Assembly: GCF_900107605.1 (NCBI RefSeq)
Contig: NZ_FNQJ01000003.1
Span: 1-64,000 of the forward strand
Length of the DNA stretch: 64,000 nt
DNA from: Acidovorax soli
GTDB lineage: Bacteria > Pseudomonadota > Gammaproteobacteria > Burkholderiales > Burkholderiaceae_C
Direction of reading: 5' to 3'
Positions 8,215 to 18,596 of this stretch are shown here, piece by piece. The position numbers and the translations under genes were made by a program. The notes below the pieces were generated by a model that searched no databases, was not told the DNA's origin, and saw nothing but the letters and a program-made list of their open reading frames with translations. Positions within the stretch are counted from its first letter, which is position 1; every line of letters begins with the position of its first letter.

Positions 8215-10185
8215 GTGTCGATTCCCCAATCTTTCATTCAGGAACTGCTTTCGCGCGTGGACGTGGTGGACATCGTGGGCCGCTACGTGCAGCTCAAGAA
8301 GGGCGGCGCCAATTTCATGGGGCTGTGCCCCTTCCACGGCGAGAAATCGCCCTCCTTCAGCGTCAGCCCCGCCAAACAGTTCTATCACTGCTTTGGCTGC
8401 GGCAAGAACGGCAACGCCATCAGTTTTCTCATGGAGCACGCCGGCATGGGCTTCATCGAGGCCGTGCAGGACCTGGCCCAGCAGGTGGGGCTGCAGGTGC
8501 CCGACGATGACATCTCGCCGCAGGAAAAAGAGCGCGCCGCCGCTGCCCGGCAAAAGCAGGCCACGCTGACCGATGTGCTGGAAAAAGCCGCCGAGGCCTA
8601 TCGCCGGCAGTTGCGCATATCGCCCCGGGCCGTGGCGTATTTCAAGGGACGCGGGGTGTCGGGTGCGGTAGCCAAGCGCTATGGTCTGGGCTATGCCCCC
8701 GAAGGCTGGCGCAGCCTGGCCAGTGTTTTTCCGCACTACGACGACCCGCTGCTCGAAGAAAGCGGGCTGGTCATCGTCAATGACGAAGATGGCGGCAAGC
8801 GCTACGACCGCTTCCGTGACCGGGTGATGTTTCCCATCCGCAACGTCAAGGGCGAGTGCATCGGCTTTGGCGGCCGGGTGCTGGGCGATGACAAACCCAA
8901 GTACCTCAACTCGCCCGAAACCCCGGTGTTCCACAAGGGCCGCGAACTCTATGGCCTGTTCGAGGCCCGCGCCGCCATTCGCGAACAGGGTTTTGCGCTG
9001 GTCACCGAGGGCTACATGGATGTGGTGGCCCTGGCGCAGTTGGGATTCCCCAACGCCGTGGCCACGCTGGGCACGGCCTGCACACCCGAGCATGTGCAAA
9101 AGCTGCTGCGCTTTACCGACGCGGTGGTGTTCAGCTTTGACGGCGATGCCGCGGGCCGCCGGGCGGCCCGCAAGGCGCTCGACGGTGCCCTGCCCCATGC
9201 CAGCGACACGCGCAGCATCAAGTTTCTGTTCCTGCCGCCCGAGCACGATCCCGACAGCTTTGTGCGCGCGCACGGCTCCGATGCCTTTGCCCGCCACATT
9301 GGCGATGCGGTGCCTTTGAGCCGCTTCCTGATCGAAGCCGCCAGCGAAAGCTGCGACCTGGGCACGGCAGAAGGCCGCGCCCACATGGCGAGCAATGCCC
9401 GCCCCCTGTGGAGCGCGCTGCCCGAGGGGGTGCTGCGGCGCCAGGTGCTCACCGAACTGGCACAGCTGGCCCAACTGGAAGCCCACGACCTGTCCGACCT
9501 CTGGAGCAAGACCGCCGCCCAGGAGGCAGCACGCCACCCTGGCACCGTGGCCTCGCACCGCCATGCCGCCACCCCCACGGACGAGCCCCCGTGGGGCGCG
9601 CCTGCCGATGCCGGCTGGCAATCACCCGGCGGCTACGACTCGCCCCCGAAGCCACCCTTTCGCAAGGGGGGCGACTGGAAAGGCGGCAGCTGGAAAAAAA
9701 AGGACGCCGCGCCCTGGCCGCCCCAGCCACGCCTGCCACGCACGCCCACCGCCAGCCGGGCAGACCACGCCGCACGGCTGCTGTTGTCGCACATGGCGTT
9801 TCTGGAAGAGTTGACGCACGACGACCACGCGGCGCTGTGTGCCCAGCCTGCCCCGCATGGCCCGCTGTTCAGCTGGCTGGAAGGACAGTTCCACGAGCAT
9901 GGGCCGCAGGCCTGGGCCTTGCTGCGGGAAAGCCTGCGGGGCAACCCCTGTGAAGCCCTGGCGGTGAAGGTCATGACCGGCTCGCACGCGCAGACCGAGG
10001 GCGATCTGCACGAATTGCGGCTGGAACTGCGGGATCTTCTGAACCGCATGCTGATCGAAGACATCAACGCCCAGCAAAAAAACCTGATCCTGCAGGCGGC
10101 GCAAGACCCCACGGCACTGGAGCGCTACCGCGCGCTGGAACAGCGGCGCAACGTACTGCAAGGCATATTGCCCCGCACCCCTTGA
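8215..10185 (+). CDS. dnaG: DNA primase
   Basis: Primase makes RNA primers at the replication fork and binds DnaB helicase through its C-terminus. The GTG at 8215 is chosen because SIPQSFIQELL is the conserved N-terminus. An ATG at 8182 would add 11 unconserved residues. The CHC2 zinc finger (CPFHGEKSPSF ... YHCFGCG), the primase core and TOPRIM domain (VTEGYMDVVAL, FSFDGDAAGRRAA) and a C-terminal helicase-binding domain are all present in about 656 residues. A Pro/Lys/Gly-rich linker around residues 465-510 is partly encoded by a nested palindrome (see 9640-9674). The gene precedes rpoD, the classic macromolecular-synthesis order without rpsU. Confidence 0.96.
   Translation: MSIPQSFIQELLSRVDVVDIVGRYVQLKKGGANFMGLCPFHGEKSPSFSVSPAKQFYHCFGCGKNGNAISFLMEHAGMGFIEAVQDLAQQVGLQVPDDDISPQEKERAAAARQKQATLTDVLEKAAEAYRRQLRISPRAVAYFKGRGVSGAVAKRYGLGYAPEGWRSLASVFPHYDDPLLEESGLVIVNDEDGGKRYDRFRDRVMFPIRNVKGECIGFGGRVLGDDKPKYLNSPETPVFHKGRELYGLFEARAAIREQGFALVTEGYMDVVALAQLGFPNAVATLGTACTPEHVQKLLRFTDAVVFSFDGDAAGRRAARKALDGALPHASDTRSIKFLFLPPEHDPDSFVRAHGSDAFARHIGDAVPLSRFLIEAASESCDLGTAEGRAHMASNARPLWSALPEGVLRRQVLTELAQLAQLEAHDLSDLWSKTAAQEAARHPGTVASHRHAATPTDEPPWGAPADAGWQSPGGYDSPPKPPFRKGGDWKGGSWKKKDAAPWPPQPRLPRTPTASRADHAARLLLSHMAFLEELTHDDHAALCAQPAPHGPLFSWLEGQFHEHGPQAWALLRESLRGNPCEALAVKVMTGSHAQTEGDLHELRLELRDLLNRMLIEDINAQQKNLILQAAQDPTALERYRALEQRRNVLQGILPRTP
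9640..9674. repeat. Nested palindrome within the DnaG linker
   Basis: Perfect arms TCGCCCCC (9640-9647) and GGGGGCGA (9667-9674) enclose a second inverted repeat, CCCTT (9655-9659) and AAGGG (9664-9668). On the plus strand it encodes SPPKPPFRKGG. On the minus strand it would encode SPPLRKGGFGG, a peptide typical of short palindromic repeats that spread in many bacterial genomes. It sits in the non-conserved linker before the DnaB-binding domain, where an in-frame insertion would be tolerated. Confidence 0.5.
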
Positions 10186-10186
10186 A

Positions 10187-10207
10187 ATACCGGACAGTCG
10201 GTATAAT
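10187..10207 (+). promoter_or_regulatory. Putative rpoD promoter -10 with an overlapping palindromic operator
   Basis: A perfect inverted repeat ATACCG-GACAGT-CGGTAT spans 10187-10204 and overlaps a consensus -10 hexamer TATAAT at 10202-10207. The only -35-like sequence, TTGAAA at 10182-10187, is 14 bp upstream, too close for an ordinary sigma-70 spacing. The site begins just after the dnaG stop, and about 240 bp of leader would precede rpoD. The dyad resembles TetR-family operators, but no such gene is nearby. Confidence 0.45.
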
Positions 10208-10450
10208 GTAGGGTTTTTCGGCAAGAGCGACAGCAGCACCTCCGAGCCGGGCCACCGTGACAAACGCGCACCTATGCGCTGATGGGCCCACTTATCGCAA
10301 GGACTGCACACCAAATGTTCGCCCAGACATCTTGCCCCTGAGGGCCTCCCCTCAAAACGTGAAGCCACCCCAGCTTTGCGTTGCCACCCGCGCCGGGACC
10401 TGAGGCGCTTGCGTTTTCTTTGTGTCCGTTTTTGATTCTGAGGTTGTTCC

Positions 10451-12813
<2,363 letters not shown>

Positions 12814-12814
<1 letters not shown>

Positions 12815-12918
12815 TACGGTCTCGCATTCAAGCGGATAACTAGGCGGGAAGCCGCAGACAGTGCTCTAGCACGGCAAGGCGAACCAACGAAGTTATACGT
12901 TTGAAGGCAAAACCGTAT
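12814..12918. repeat. 105-bp imperfect palindrome, copy A, fused to the rpoD stop codon
   Basis: The ends ATACGGT ... ACCGTAT are inverted. The outer 28 bases of each arm match at about 23 positions, and the centre is the perfect palindrome GTGCTCTAGCAC (12861-12872), exactly mid-element. A second copy of identical length at 45727-45831 differs at about six bases. The base pattern suggests a non-autonomous mobile palindrome (MITE- or REP-like). It could also act as the transcription end of rpoD, though it lacks a terminal T-run. Confidence 0.8.
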
Positions 12919-12961
12919 CAGCCGTACCACCACAGCCCTGGCAACAGGGTGTGCCTTCAGG

Positions 12962-12991
12962 CGCCCCGGCCACCACTGTGGTGCCGGGGCG
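12962..12991. terminator. Strong GC-rich hairpin between rpoD and the convergent Bug gene
   Basis: CGCCCCGGCCACCA-CTG-TGGTGCCGGGGCG folds into a stem of 13-14 pairs with a single bulge. It lies between the convergent ends of rpoD (stop 12814) and the binding-protein gene (stop 13102), so a bidirectional terminator is likely. The downstream T-run is poor (GTCATGCTTT), so it may work with Rho. Confidence 0.5.
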
Positions 12992-13101
12992 TCATGCTTT
13001 GGGAGTGACACAGCGCTGTGTACAGGTCCTGCCAGAGATTCCCCATGAAAGGCCTTTGGCGCTTGATGGATGAGCGCCATCAGTCCTATAAAAAGGAGCA
13101 G

Positions 13102-14121
13102 TCAGTCCAGCTTGAGCCCTGACTGCTTCACCAGCCGGGCCATGCGGCCAATCTCGCTGCGAAAGAATGCCGCCGTGGCGTCTGGCGGGGGGCTTTGCAG
13201 CTGGTAACCCTGTGCCAGCAAGGCATCGCGCACCTCCGGCGTGGCCACCGCGCTGCGCACCCCATGGTAGGCGCGCTCCACCTCGGCCTTGGGCAGACCG
13301 GCCGGCCCGACCACGGCCACCCAGCCGTCGAGCACGTAGTGGGACAGCCCCTGCTCGGCCATCGTCGGCAGATCGGGCAGCAGCGGTGAGCGGACGCTGG
13401 ACGACAACCCGATGGCCCGCAGCGCGCCCGCCTTCACATGGGGCGCGGCAACGGCAATGGCAATGAACGCCATCTGAATCTGCCCACCCAGCACATCGGC
13501 GGTCAGCGGCCCCATGCCCCGGTAGGGAATGTGCTTGATGTCCACCTGGGCCTCGTGCACGAACATCTCGGCGGCCAGGTGCAGGATGGTGCCGTTTCCG
13601 GACGATCCGTAGTTCAGCGCGCCGGGTTGGGCCTTGGCCAGGGCGATGAGTTCGCGCAAGTTCCTGGCCGCCACCGATGGATGGGCCACCAGCACGAACG
13701 GCGTGGCGCCGATCATGGTGATGGGCGTGATGTCGTCCACGGCATCGTAGGGAATGTTCTTGAACACACTGGGGTTCACCACATGGTTGTTGGACACCAT
13801 GCCCAACACCGAACCATCCTTGGGCGCCTTGACGATCATCGAGGTGCCCGTGATGCCACCCGCACCGGGATAGTTTTCCACCACCACGGGCCGCGCCAGC
13901 GCCTTGCCCAGGCTGGGGCCCAGCACGCGGGCCACACCGTCCACCCCCGAGCCCGCGCTAACGGGCAGCACCATGCGCAGCGGTTTGTCAGACCCTTGGG
14001 CCCAGGTCAGCGCCGGGGCCACGGCGCCGGCCACCGCGGCCGCCAGCAGCGTGCGGCGCGCAATGCCGTCTCGATGGAAGGAAGGAGGAAAAAGGCTGTG
14101 CGCCGGTGGCTGTGTCGTCAT
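13102..14121 (-). CDS. Bug/TctC-family tripartite tricarboxylate-type binding protein
   Basis: This periplasmic solute-binding protein belongs to the Bug family (339 residues). A twin-arginine-like leader (GIARRTLLAAAVAG) ends near ALTWAQG, and the mature start PLRMVLPVSAGSGVDGVARV is the family block. Others are VENYPGAGGITG and IPYRGMGPLTADVLGG. The ATG at 14121 is preferred over ones at 14133 and 14142 because GGAG lies about 10 bases upstream of it. No TctA/TctB membrane subunits are present, as is common for these proteins. It lies 69 bp downstream of the CoA-transferase gene on the same strand and probably captures that pathway's substrate. Confidence 0.9.
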   Translation of the reverse strand: MTTQPPAHSLFPPSFHRDGIARRTLLAAAVAGAVAPALTWAQGSDKPLRMVLPVSAGSGVDGVARVLGPSLGKALARPVVVENYPGAGGITGTSMIVKAPKDGSVLGMVSNNHVVNPSVFKNIPYDAVDDITPITMIGATPFVLVAHPSVAARNLRELIALAKAQPGALNYGSSGNGTILHLAAEMFVHEAQVDIKHIPYRGMGPLTADVLGGQIQMAFIAIAVAAPHVKAGALRAIGLSSSVRSPLLPDLPTMAEQGLSHYVLDGWVAVVGPAGLPKAEVERAYHGVRSAVATPEVRDALLAQGYQLQSPPPDATAAFFRSEIGRMARLVKQSGLKLD

Positions 14122-14190
14122 GGTTGTCTCCATCGTTGTCATTGGAATGCTGTCGCACGGGCCCGTGCATGGCCCTGGCGCCGAGGCAGC

Positions 14191-15417
14191 TCAGGCCACT
14201 GCCCCCTGGGCTTGCAGGGCCTGGACCTGATCGGGCGTGTAACCCAGCTGCTCCATCAGCTCGGCCGTGTGCTGCCCCAGCACGGGCGGCTGCAGGCGCA
14301 CTCCCAGCCGCTGGCCGTCCATGCGCAAGGGGAACAATGTGGTGCGCGCCGTCTGCCCTGCCCGCTCGCCGTCGGGCAAGGTGATATCGGCCAGGCCTCC
14401 GGTGGCTTGGAGGTGCGGGTCATCGAATAGCTGCTCAGGCCGCAGGATGGGCGCAAACGGCAGGCCGTTTTTCTCGAAGATGGCTGCCAGCTCGGCAGCG
14501 CTGTGCCCGGCCAGGCGCTGGCGCAACGCTGGCATCAGCGTGAGGCGTGCGCGCACGCGGTCGTTGTTGGTGGCCAGCAGCGGGTCGGCCTTGAGGTCTG
14601 CAAACCCCATGGCGTCACAAAAGGTGACCCACTGCGCGTCGCTCACGGCGGCCAGGAAGATCTGCTCATCGTCTTTCACGCTGAAGACGTCGTACAGCGC
14701 CCATGACGAGATGCGGTCGGGCATGGGTGCCGCAGGCTGGCCGGTAACGGCGTACTGCATCATGTGCTGGCCGACCAGGAACACGTTGTTCTCGAACAGG
14801 GCCGAGTCCACCTCCTGCCCGCGCCCGGTGATGCCGCGCTGCATCAGGGCCGCCATGGCACCGATGGCGCCGAACATGCCTCCCATGATGTCGTTGACGC
14901 TGGTGCCGGCGCGCAGGGGATCGCCGGGGCGGCCCGTCATGTAGGCCAGGCCGCCCATCATCTGCACCACCTCATCCAGCGCCGTGCGGTGCTCGTAGGG
15001 GCCGGGCAGAAAACCGGTGTGGTTCACATAGATGAGGCGCGGATTGAGCTGGCTCAGTGCGGCGTAGTCCAACCCGTATTTGGTCATCACACCGGGCTTG
15101 AAGTTCTGCGCGACCACGTCGGACGAGGCCGCCAGCCGGCGCGCCGCCTCCAGCCCCTCGGGGCTGCGCAGGTCGAGCGCAATGCTCTTCTTGTTGCGGT
15201 TGAACATGGGGAAGAAACCCGCGCCCGCGCCCAGCAGGTGGCGGGTGCGGTCGCCCTCCACGGGCTCGACCTTGATGACCTCGGCCCCCAGGTCGGCCAG
15301 CACCATGCCGCAGGTGGGGCCCATGACCATGTGGGTGAACTCCACCACGCGCAGGCCTTCGAGCGGCAGGCGGGGAGATGGTGCGGGTTGTGTGTCGTTC
15401 ATGTTCAGCGCATTCAT
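14191..15417 (-). CDS. Family III CoA-transferase (CaiB/BaiF)
   Basis: This enzyme moves CoA between a CoA-thioester (often succinyl-CoA) and a free organic acid. The protein has 408 residues, the normal family length. Recognisable blocks include LEGLRVVEFTHMVMGPTCG, LADLGAEVIKVEP, FNRNKKSIALDL, ALDEVVQMMGGLAYMTG (probably holding the catalytic aspartate) and SVNDIMGGMFGAI. The ATG at 15417 is 9 bp after the lyase stop. A second in-frame ATG at 15402 is possible, and the open frame extends upstream without support. With the adjoining lyase it probably activates a hydroxy-dicarboxylate (citramalate- or hydroxymethylglutarate-like) for cleavage. The exact substrate is inference. Confidence 0.9.
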   Translation of the reverse strand: MNALNMNDTQPAPSPRLPLEGLRVVEFTHMVMGPTCGMVLADLGAEVIKVEPVEGDRTRHLLGAGAGFFPMFNRNKKSIALDLRSPEGLEAARRLAASSDVVAQNFKPGVMTKYGLDYAALSQLNPRLIYVNHTGFLPGPYEHRTALDEVVQMMGGLAYMTGRPGDPLRAGTSVNDIMGGMFGAIGAMAALMQRGITGRGQEVDSALFENNVFLVGQHMMQYAVTGQPAAPMPDRISSWALYDVFSVKDDEQIFLAAVSDAQWVTFCDAMGFADLKADPLLATNNDRVRARLTLMPALRQRLAGHSAAELAAIFEKNGLPFAPILRPEQLFDDPHLQATGGLADITLPDGERAGQTARTTLFPLRMDGQRLGVRLQPPVLGQHTAELMEQLGYTPDQVQALQAQGAVA

Positions 15418-15425
15418 AAGGAAAA

Positions 15426-16397
15426 TCAGGCCGCCTGCAGCGCGGCGGATGCAGCATTCTGCGGCAGCCCCGCCTGCCACAGCGCGCCATGCAGCGTTTC
15501 GCCCGCCAGCCCCCCCGCCACGCGCTGGCGCAGGGCCAGCAGCGCAGCCACGTCGATGCCGGTGGCCACGCCCATGCGCTCCAGCATGAAGGTCAGGTCT
15601 TCGGTGGCAACGTTCCCGCTGGCGCCGGGGGCGTGGGGGCAGCCGCCGATGCCGGCCAGGCAGGCATCGAAGCGGGTGATGCCCGCCTGCCAGGCCGCGT
15701 AGACATTGGCCAGGCCCATGCCGCGGGTGTCGTGGAAATGGGCGCACCACAGGCGCTCGCCGACCAGGGCGCGGGCCTTCTCGAACAGGCGCCGCACGCT
15801 GGCCGGGTCGGCATAGCCCACGGTGTCGGCCAGACTCACGCGGTCGGCACCGGCGTCGAGCAGGGCTTGCATCAGGCGCAGCACCTCCCCCTCGGCCACC
15901 TCGCCCTGCAGCGTGCAGCCAAAGGCCGTACCCACGCCGCCCTCGATCAGCGTGCGGCTACCGGCAGCGTCGCGCGCAGCGCGGATGCGCGCCACCTCGG
16001 CCACCACCTCATCAGGCGTCTTGCGCAGGTTGGCCAGGCTGTGGGCGTGGCTGGCGGACAGCGGCACGATCATGAGATCGGCCCCGCACTCCAGCGCGCG
16101 TTCGGCCCCCTTGAAATTGGGTACCAGCACCGAGGCCAGCAGGCCCGGCAGGGTTTTGGCGTGGGCCAGCACTTCGGCGGTATCGGCCAGTTGCGGCAGC
16201 AGGCGGGCGGGCACGAACGAGCCCACCTCGATCTCGCGCTGGCCGGCCGCGTAGGCGGCATCGATCCATGCGAGCTTGCGCGCGGTGGGCAGCACCGTGG
16301 CAATGCTCTGCAGGCCATCGCGCAACCCGACCTCGCGGACAACCGCCCGGGCAGAGCCAGAGGCCAAAGAAGAAGTCGATGATGGGATGTGGCTCAC
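15426..16397 (-). CDS. Hydroxymethylglutaryl-CoA lyase-like enzyme
   Basis: This TIM-barrel lyase of the HMG-CoA lyase family is 323 residues. Family sites are REVGLRDGLQ (substrate and metal binding), the metal histidines in CAHFHDTRGMGLAN, and the cysteine loop GIGGCPHAPGASGNVATED. It cleaves a 3-hydroxy-3-methyl-acyl-CoA to acetyl-CoA and a keto acid or acetoacetate. Relatives act on HMG-CoA, citramalyl-CoA or similar. It is first in the operon lyase, CoA-transferase, Bug protein, and divergent from a LysR gene that probably controls it. Confidence 0.9.
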   Translation of the reverse strand: MSHIPSSTSSLASGSARAVVREVGLRDGLQSIATVLPTARKLAWIDAAYAAGQREIEVGSFVPARLLPQLADTAEVLAHAKTLPGLLASVLVPNFKGAERALECGADLMIVPLSASHAHSLANLRKTPDEVVAEVARIRAARDAAGSRTLIEGGVGTAFGCTLQGEVAEGEVLRLMQALLDAGADRVSLADTVGYADPASVRRLFEKARALVGERLWCAHFHDTRGMGLANVYAAWQAGITRFDACLAGIGGCPHAPGASGNVATEDLTFMLERMGVATGIDVAALLALRQRVAGGLAGETLHGALWQAGLPQNAASAALQAA

Positions 16398-16425
16398 ACT
16401 AAGTCTCCAGGCAGACGGGGTTGTG

Positions 16426-16482
16426 GGATTCTAGAAATTCCCACAAGAATCAGAAAATACATTTTGGAATCCTTATGATTCC
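16426..16482. promoter_or_regulatory. Putative LysR operator between lyase and regulator genes
   Basis: The 114-bp divergent region is A/T-rich against its surroundings and holds the perfect inverted repeat GGAATC-CTTAT-GATTCC at 16466-16482. A related partial dyad (GGGATTCTAGAAATTCCC) lies at 16425-16442. Two spaced dyads sharing the half-site GGAAT(C/T) fit the recognition and activation sites of a LysR-type regulator. Confidence 0.55.
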
Positions 16483-16511
16483 CAAATGGAATATCAAAAA
16501 GCATTGCCCCC

Positions 16512-17426
16512 ATGCGCCACCTGGACCTGCTGACCCTGCGGCTGTTTGCCGCCGTCTGCGAGCAGCGCAGCATCGCCCGCGTGGCCGAGCAGGAGTCCAT
16601 CGTGGGCTCCGCCATCAGCAAGCGCCTGGCACAACTCGAAGACACCGTGGGCACACCCCTGCTGGTGCGCAAGCGGCGTGGCGTGGTGCCCACCCCGGCG
16701 GGTGAAACCCTGCTGGAGCATGCCCGCACCATGCTGGCCAGCATGGGCCAGATCGAGCGCGACATGGCGGCGTATGCCACCGGCATCCGGGGCCATGTGC
16801 GCATGCTGGTGACGGCCTCGGTGATGGCCGAGTCGCTGGCCGACGATGTGGCCGCCTTTTTGCAGCACCCGGCCCACCGCGACATCCAGGTGAGCATGGA
16901 GGAGCGCGTGAGCCCGGACGTGGTGCAGGGCATTCACGAGGGCAGCGCATCCATCGGCATCTGCTGGGATGCCGCCGACCTCTCGGGACTGGAAACCTGC
17001 GCCTACCGCAGCGACCACCTGGCCATCGTGGCCCATGAGTCCCACCCGGTGGCGCAGGCGGCCAGTGTCTGTTTCGCGGAGGTGCTGGGGTACGAATTCG
17101 TCAGCATGCCGGCCCTCAGCGCCGTCCAGGTGCTGCTGGCGCGCGCCGCTGCCGTGGAAGGCAAGACCCTGGCACACCGGGTGCTGGTGTCCAATTTCGA
17201 CGCAGCCCTGCGGGTGGTGAGCGCCAACCTGGCCATCAGCGTGGTGCCGCGCGAGGTGGCCGAGCCCTTTGCCAGGACAGCCGCAGTGCGCATCGTTCCA
17301 CTGGGCGACGCCTGGGCCCGCCGGAGCTTTGCCGTCTGCTACCGCAGCAGCCAGGCGTTGACCCCCTGCGCGCGCCTGCTGGTGGACCACCTGGCGCGCG
17401 CGGGCCACGCCGGCATCCCGTACTGA
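16512..17426 (+). CDS. LysR-family transcriptional regulator
   Basis: It has 304 residues. The N-terminal winged helix-turn-helix (LRLFAAVCEQRSIARVAEQE ... AISKRLAQLEDTVGTPLLVR) is followed by a PBP2-like effector domain. Divergent placement from the lyase/CoA-transferase/Bug operon suggests it senses that pathway's substrate and also represses itself. The ATG at 16512 gives the usual family N-terminus, although its ribosome-binding site is weak. Confidence 0.9.
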   Translation: MRHLDLLTLRLFAAVCEQRSIARVAEQESIVGSAISKRLAQLEDTVGTPLLVRKRRGVVPTPAGETLLEHARTMLASMGQIERDMAAYATGIRGHVRMLVTASVMAESLADDVAAFLQHPAHRDIQVSMEERVSPDVVQGIHEGSASIGICWDAADLSGLETCAYRSDHLAIVAHESHPVAQAASVCFAEVLGYEFVSMPALSAVQVLLARAAAVEGKTLAHRVLVSNFDAALRVVSANLAISVVPREVAEPFARTAAVRIVPLGDAWARRSFAVCYRSSQALTPCARLLVDHLARAGHAGIPY

Positions 17427-17591
17427 GGGCCCCGGAGGCCCGCCGCACCAGCGAAAGCAGCCCGGACGCGTACCATTTCAGGCCGCCGACCCGCCCCGTC
17501 GACCCGGTTCCGGCTTCGTGGCCCGCATGCAACACTTTAAAATGATTTGGGGCTTTCCTGAAGGTTGGATCATGTGTACTGTGCCTTTTGA

Positions 17592-17630
17592 GCTACCAAA
17601 CTTGTAGCAAAAGAGGTTACGCGCTATAGT
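17592..17630 (+). promoter_or_regulatory. Promoter with overlapping palindrome for the HxlR-type gene
   Basis: TTGTAG (17602-17607) and TATAGT (17625-17630) are separated by 17 bp, a good sigma-70 promoter. The inverted repeat GCTAC-CAAACTT-GTAGC (17592-17608) covers the -35. The placement suits autorepression by the HxlR-family protein 78 bp downstream. The stretch also resembles part of the dispersed AGCTAT repeat family. Confidence 0.5.
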
Positions 17631-17707
17631 CGCAGCGCTCCCTCGGACGTGGTGCCTGTCGCGCCGCCCCGAACTTTGACCCACCACTCGCGCGAGGAGA
17701 AACATCC

Positions 17708-18016
17708 ATGAGCTCCAAAGAGAATGCCGCCATCAACCAGCTGTTTGAACGGCTCGAATGCCGTTATGCACTGCGCGTGCTCTGGGCCTTGCGGGATGGC
17801 CACCCCCAGACCTTCCGTCTGCTGCAAGACAGCGTGGGCGGCATCACACCCAACACGCTGAACACCCGCATCAAGGAATTGCGCGAGGCCGGCTTTGTCG
17901 ACCATGGCAGCGACGGCTACACCGTCACCCCCTCGGGCGCCGATCTGCTCAAGCGCCTGTCCGACGTGCAGGCTTTTGCCACCCGCTGGGTGGCGGGCCG
18001 TGCCAAGAAGGCCTGA
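17708..18016 (+). CDS. HxlR-family winged-helix regulator
   Basis: A small DNA-binding protein of 102 residues. The fold is recognisable: the helix RYALRVLWALRDG, the recognition region TPNTLNTRIKELREAGFVD and the wing SDGYTVTPSGADLL. HxlR proteins act as dimers and respond to redox state or aldehydes in known cases. This one has a single cysteine at about position 18 (RLECRYA). A strong ribosome-binding site (GAGGAG) supports the ATG. The partner gene is unclear; the FKBP gene follows after 136 bp with a repeat between. Confidence 0.85.
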   Translation: MSSKENAAINQLFERLECRYALRVLWALRDGHPQTFRLLQDSVGGITPNTLNTRIKELREAGFVDHGSDGYTVTPSGADLLKRLSDVQAFATRWVAGRAKKA

Positions 18017-18082
18017 AGCAGCGTCCATCCGCCGAGCCGGGTGGCCCCGCCCGCTCGCCAAGCCTTCGCTAGAATATGGAAT

Positions 18083-18134
18083 AAATGGCTGCCAACGCTC
18101 TACAAAAATGCATTGGCAGCTATATTTTTAATAG
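18083..18134 (+). repeat. Copy of the dispersed AGCTAT-ended repeat before the FKBP gene
   Basis: It reads AAATGGCTGCCAACGCT, an A/T-rich loop, then GCATTGGCAGCTATATTTTT. The arms TGGCTGCCAA and TTGGCAGC are partly complementary, so the RNA could fold. It lies directly upstream of the ribosome-binding site of the next gene and probably forms its leader. Confidence 0.6.
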
Positions 18135-18152
18135 CATTCAAGGAATTTCATC

Positions 18153-18509
18153 ATGGCACTGACCACCACTGCATCCGGCCTGCAATACGAAGACACCGTC
18201 GTCGGCGAAGGCGCCGAAGCCACCAAGGGCCAGAACGTCTCGGTGCACTATACCGGCTGGCTGTACAACAACGGAGAGCAAGGTGCCAAGTTCGACTCCA
18301 GCCGCGATCGCAACGACCCCTTCGCCTTCTCGCTGGGCGCCGGCATGGTCATCAAGGGCTGGGACGAGGGGGTGCAGGGCATGAAGATCGGTGGCCAGCG
18401 CACCCTGATCATTCCCGCCGCACTGGGCTATGGCGCGCGCGGCGCCGGTGGGGTGATTCCTCCCAATGCCACGCTGAAATTCGATGTGGAACTGCTGGGC
18501 GTGCGCTGA
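18153..18509 (+). CDS. FKBP-type peptidyl-prolyl cis-trans isomerase
   Basis: A compact single-domain FKBP of 118 residues without signal peptide, so cytoplasmic. The FKBP core is complete: VHYTGWLYN, KFDSSRDRNDPFAFSLGAG, VIKGWDEGVQGMKIGGQR and the loop ALGYGARGAGGVIPPNATL. It catalyses cis-trans isomerisation before proline in folding proteins. AAGGA precedes the ATG, and a rho-independent terminator follows 28 bp after the stop, so it is transcribed alone or from the HxlR promoter. Confidence 0.95.
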   Translation: MALTTTASGLQYEDTVVGEGAEATKGQNVSVHYTGWLYNNGEQGAKFDSSRDRNDPFAFSLGAGMVIKGWDEGVQGMKIGGQRTLIIPAALGYGARGAGGVIPPNATLKFDVELLGVR

Positions 18510-18537
18510 AGCAGCACCCCGTCCTTTCACTTCAGCA

Positions 18538-18561
18538 AGCGGCCCGCGAGGCCGCTTTTTT
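18538..18561 (+). terminator. Rho-independent terminator of the FKBP gene
   Basis: Perfect stem AGCGGCC-CGCGA-GGCCGCT followed directly by a run of six T. Confidence 0.9.
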
Positions 18562-18596
18562 GATTCCGCCCGTTGAAACCTGACCCAAGAGCAGCA

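Noticed and set aside
7885-9621. A 578-codon minus-strand frame antisense to dnaG
   Set aside because: It covers the conserved primase domains and its own product is Gly/His/Ala-rich without motifs.
13438-14430. Plus-strand frame over the Bug and CoA-transferase genes
   Set aside because: Arg/His-rich shadow; the minus-strand proteins are family members over their full length.
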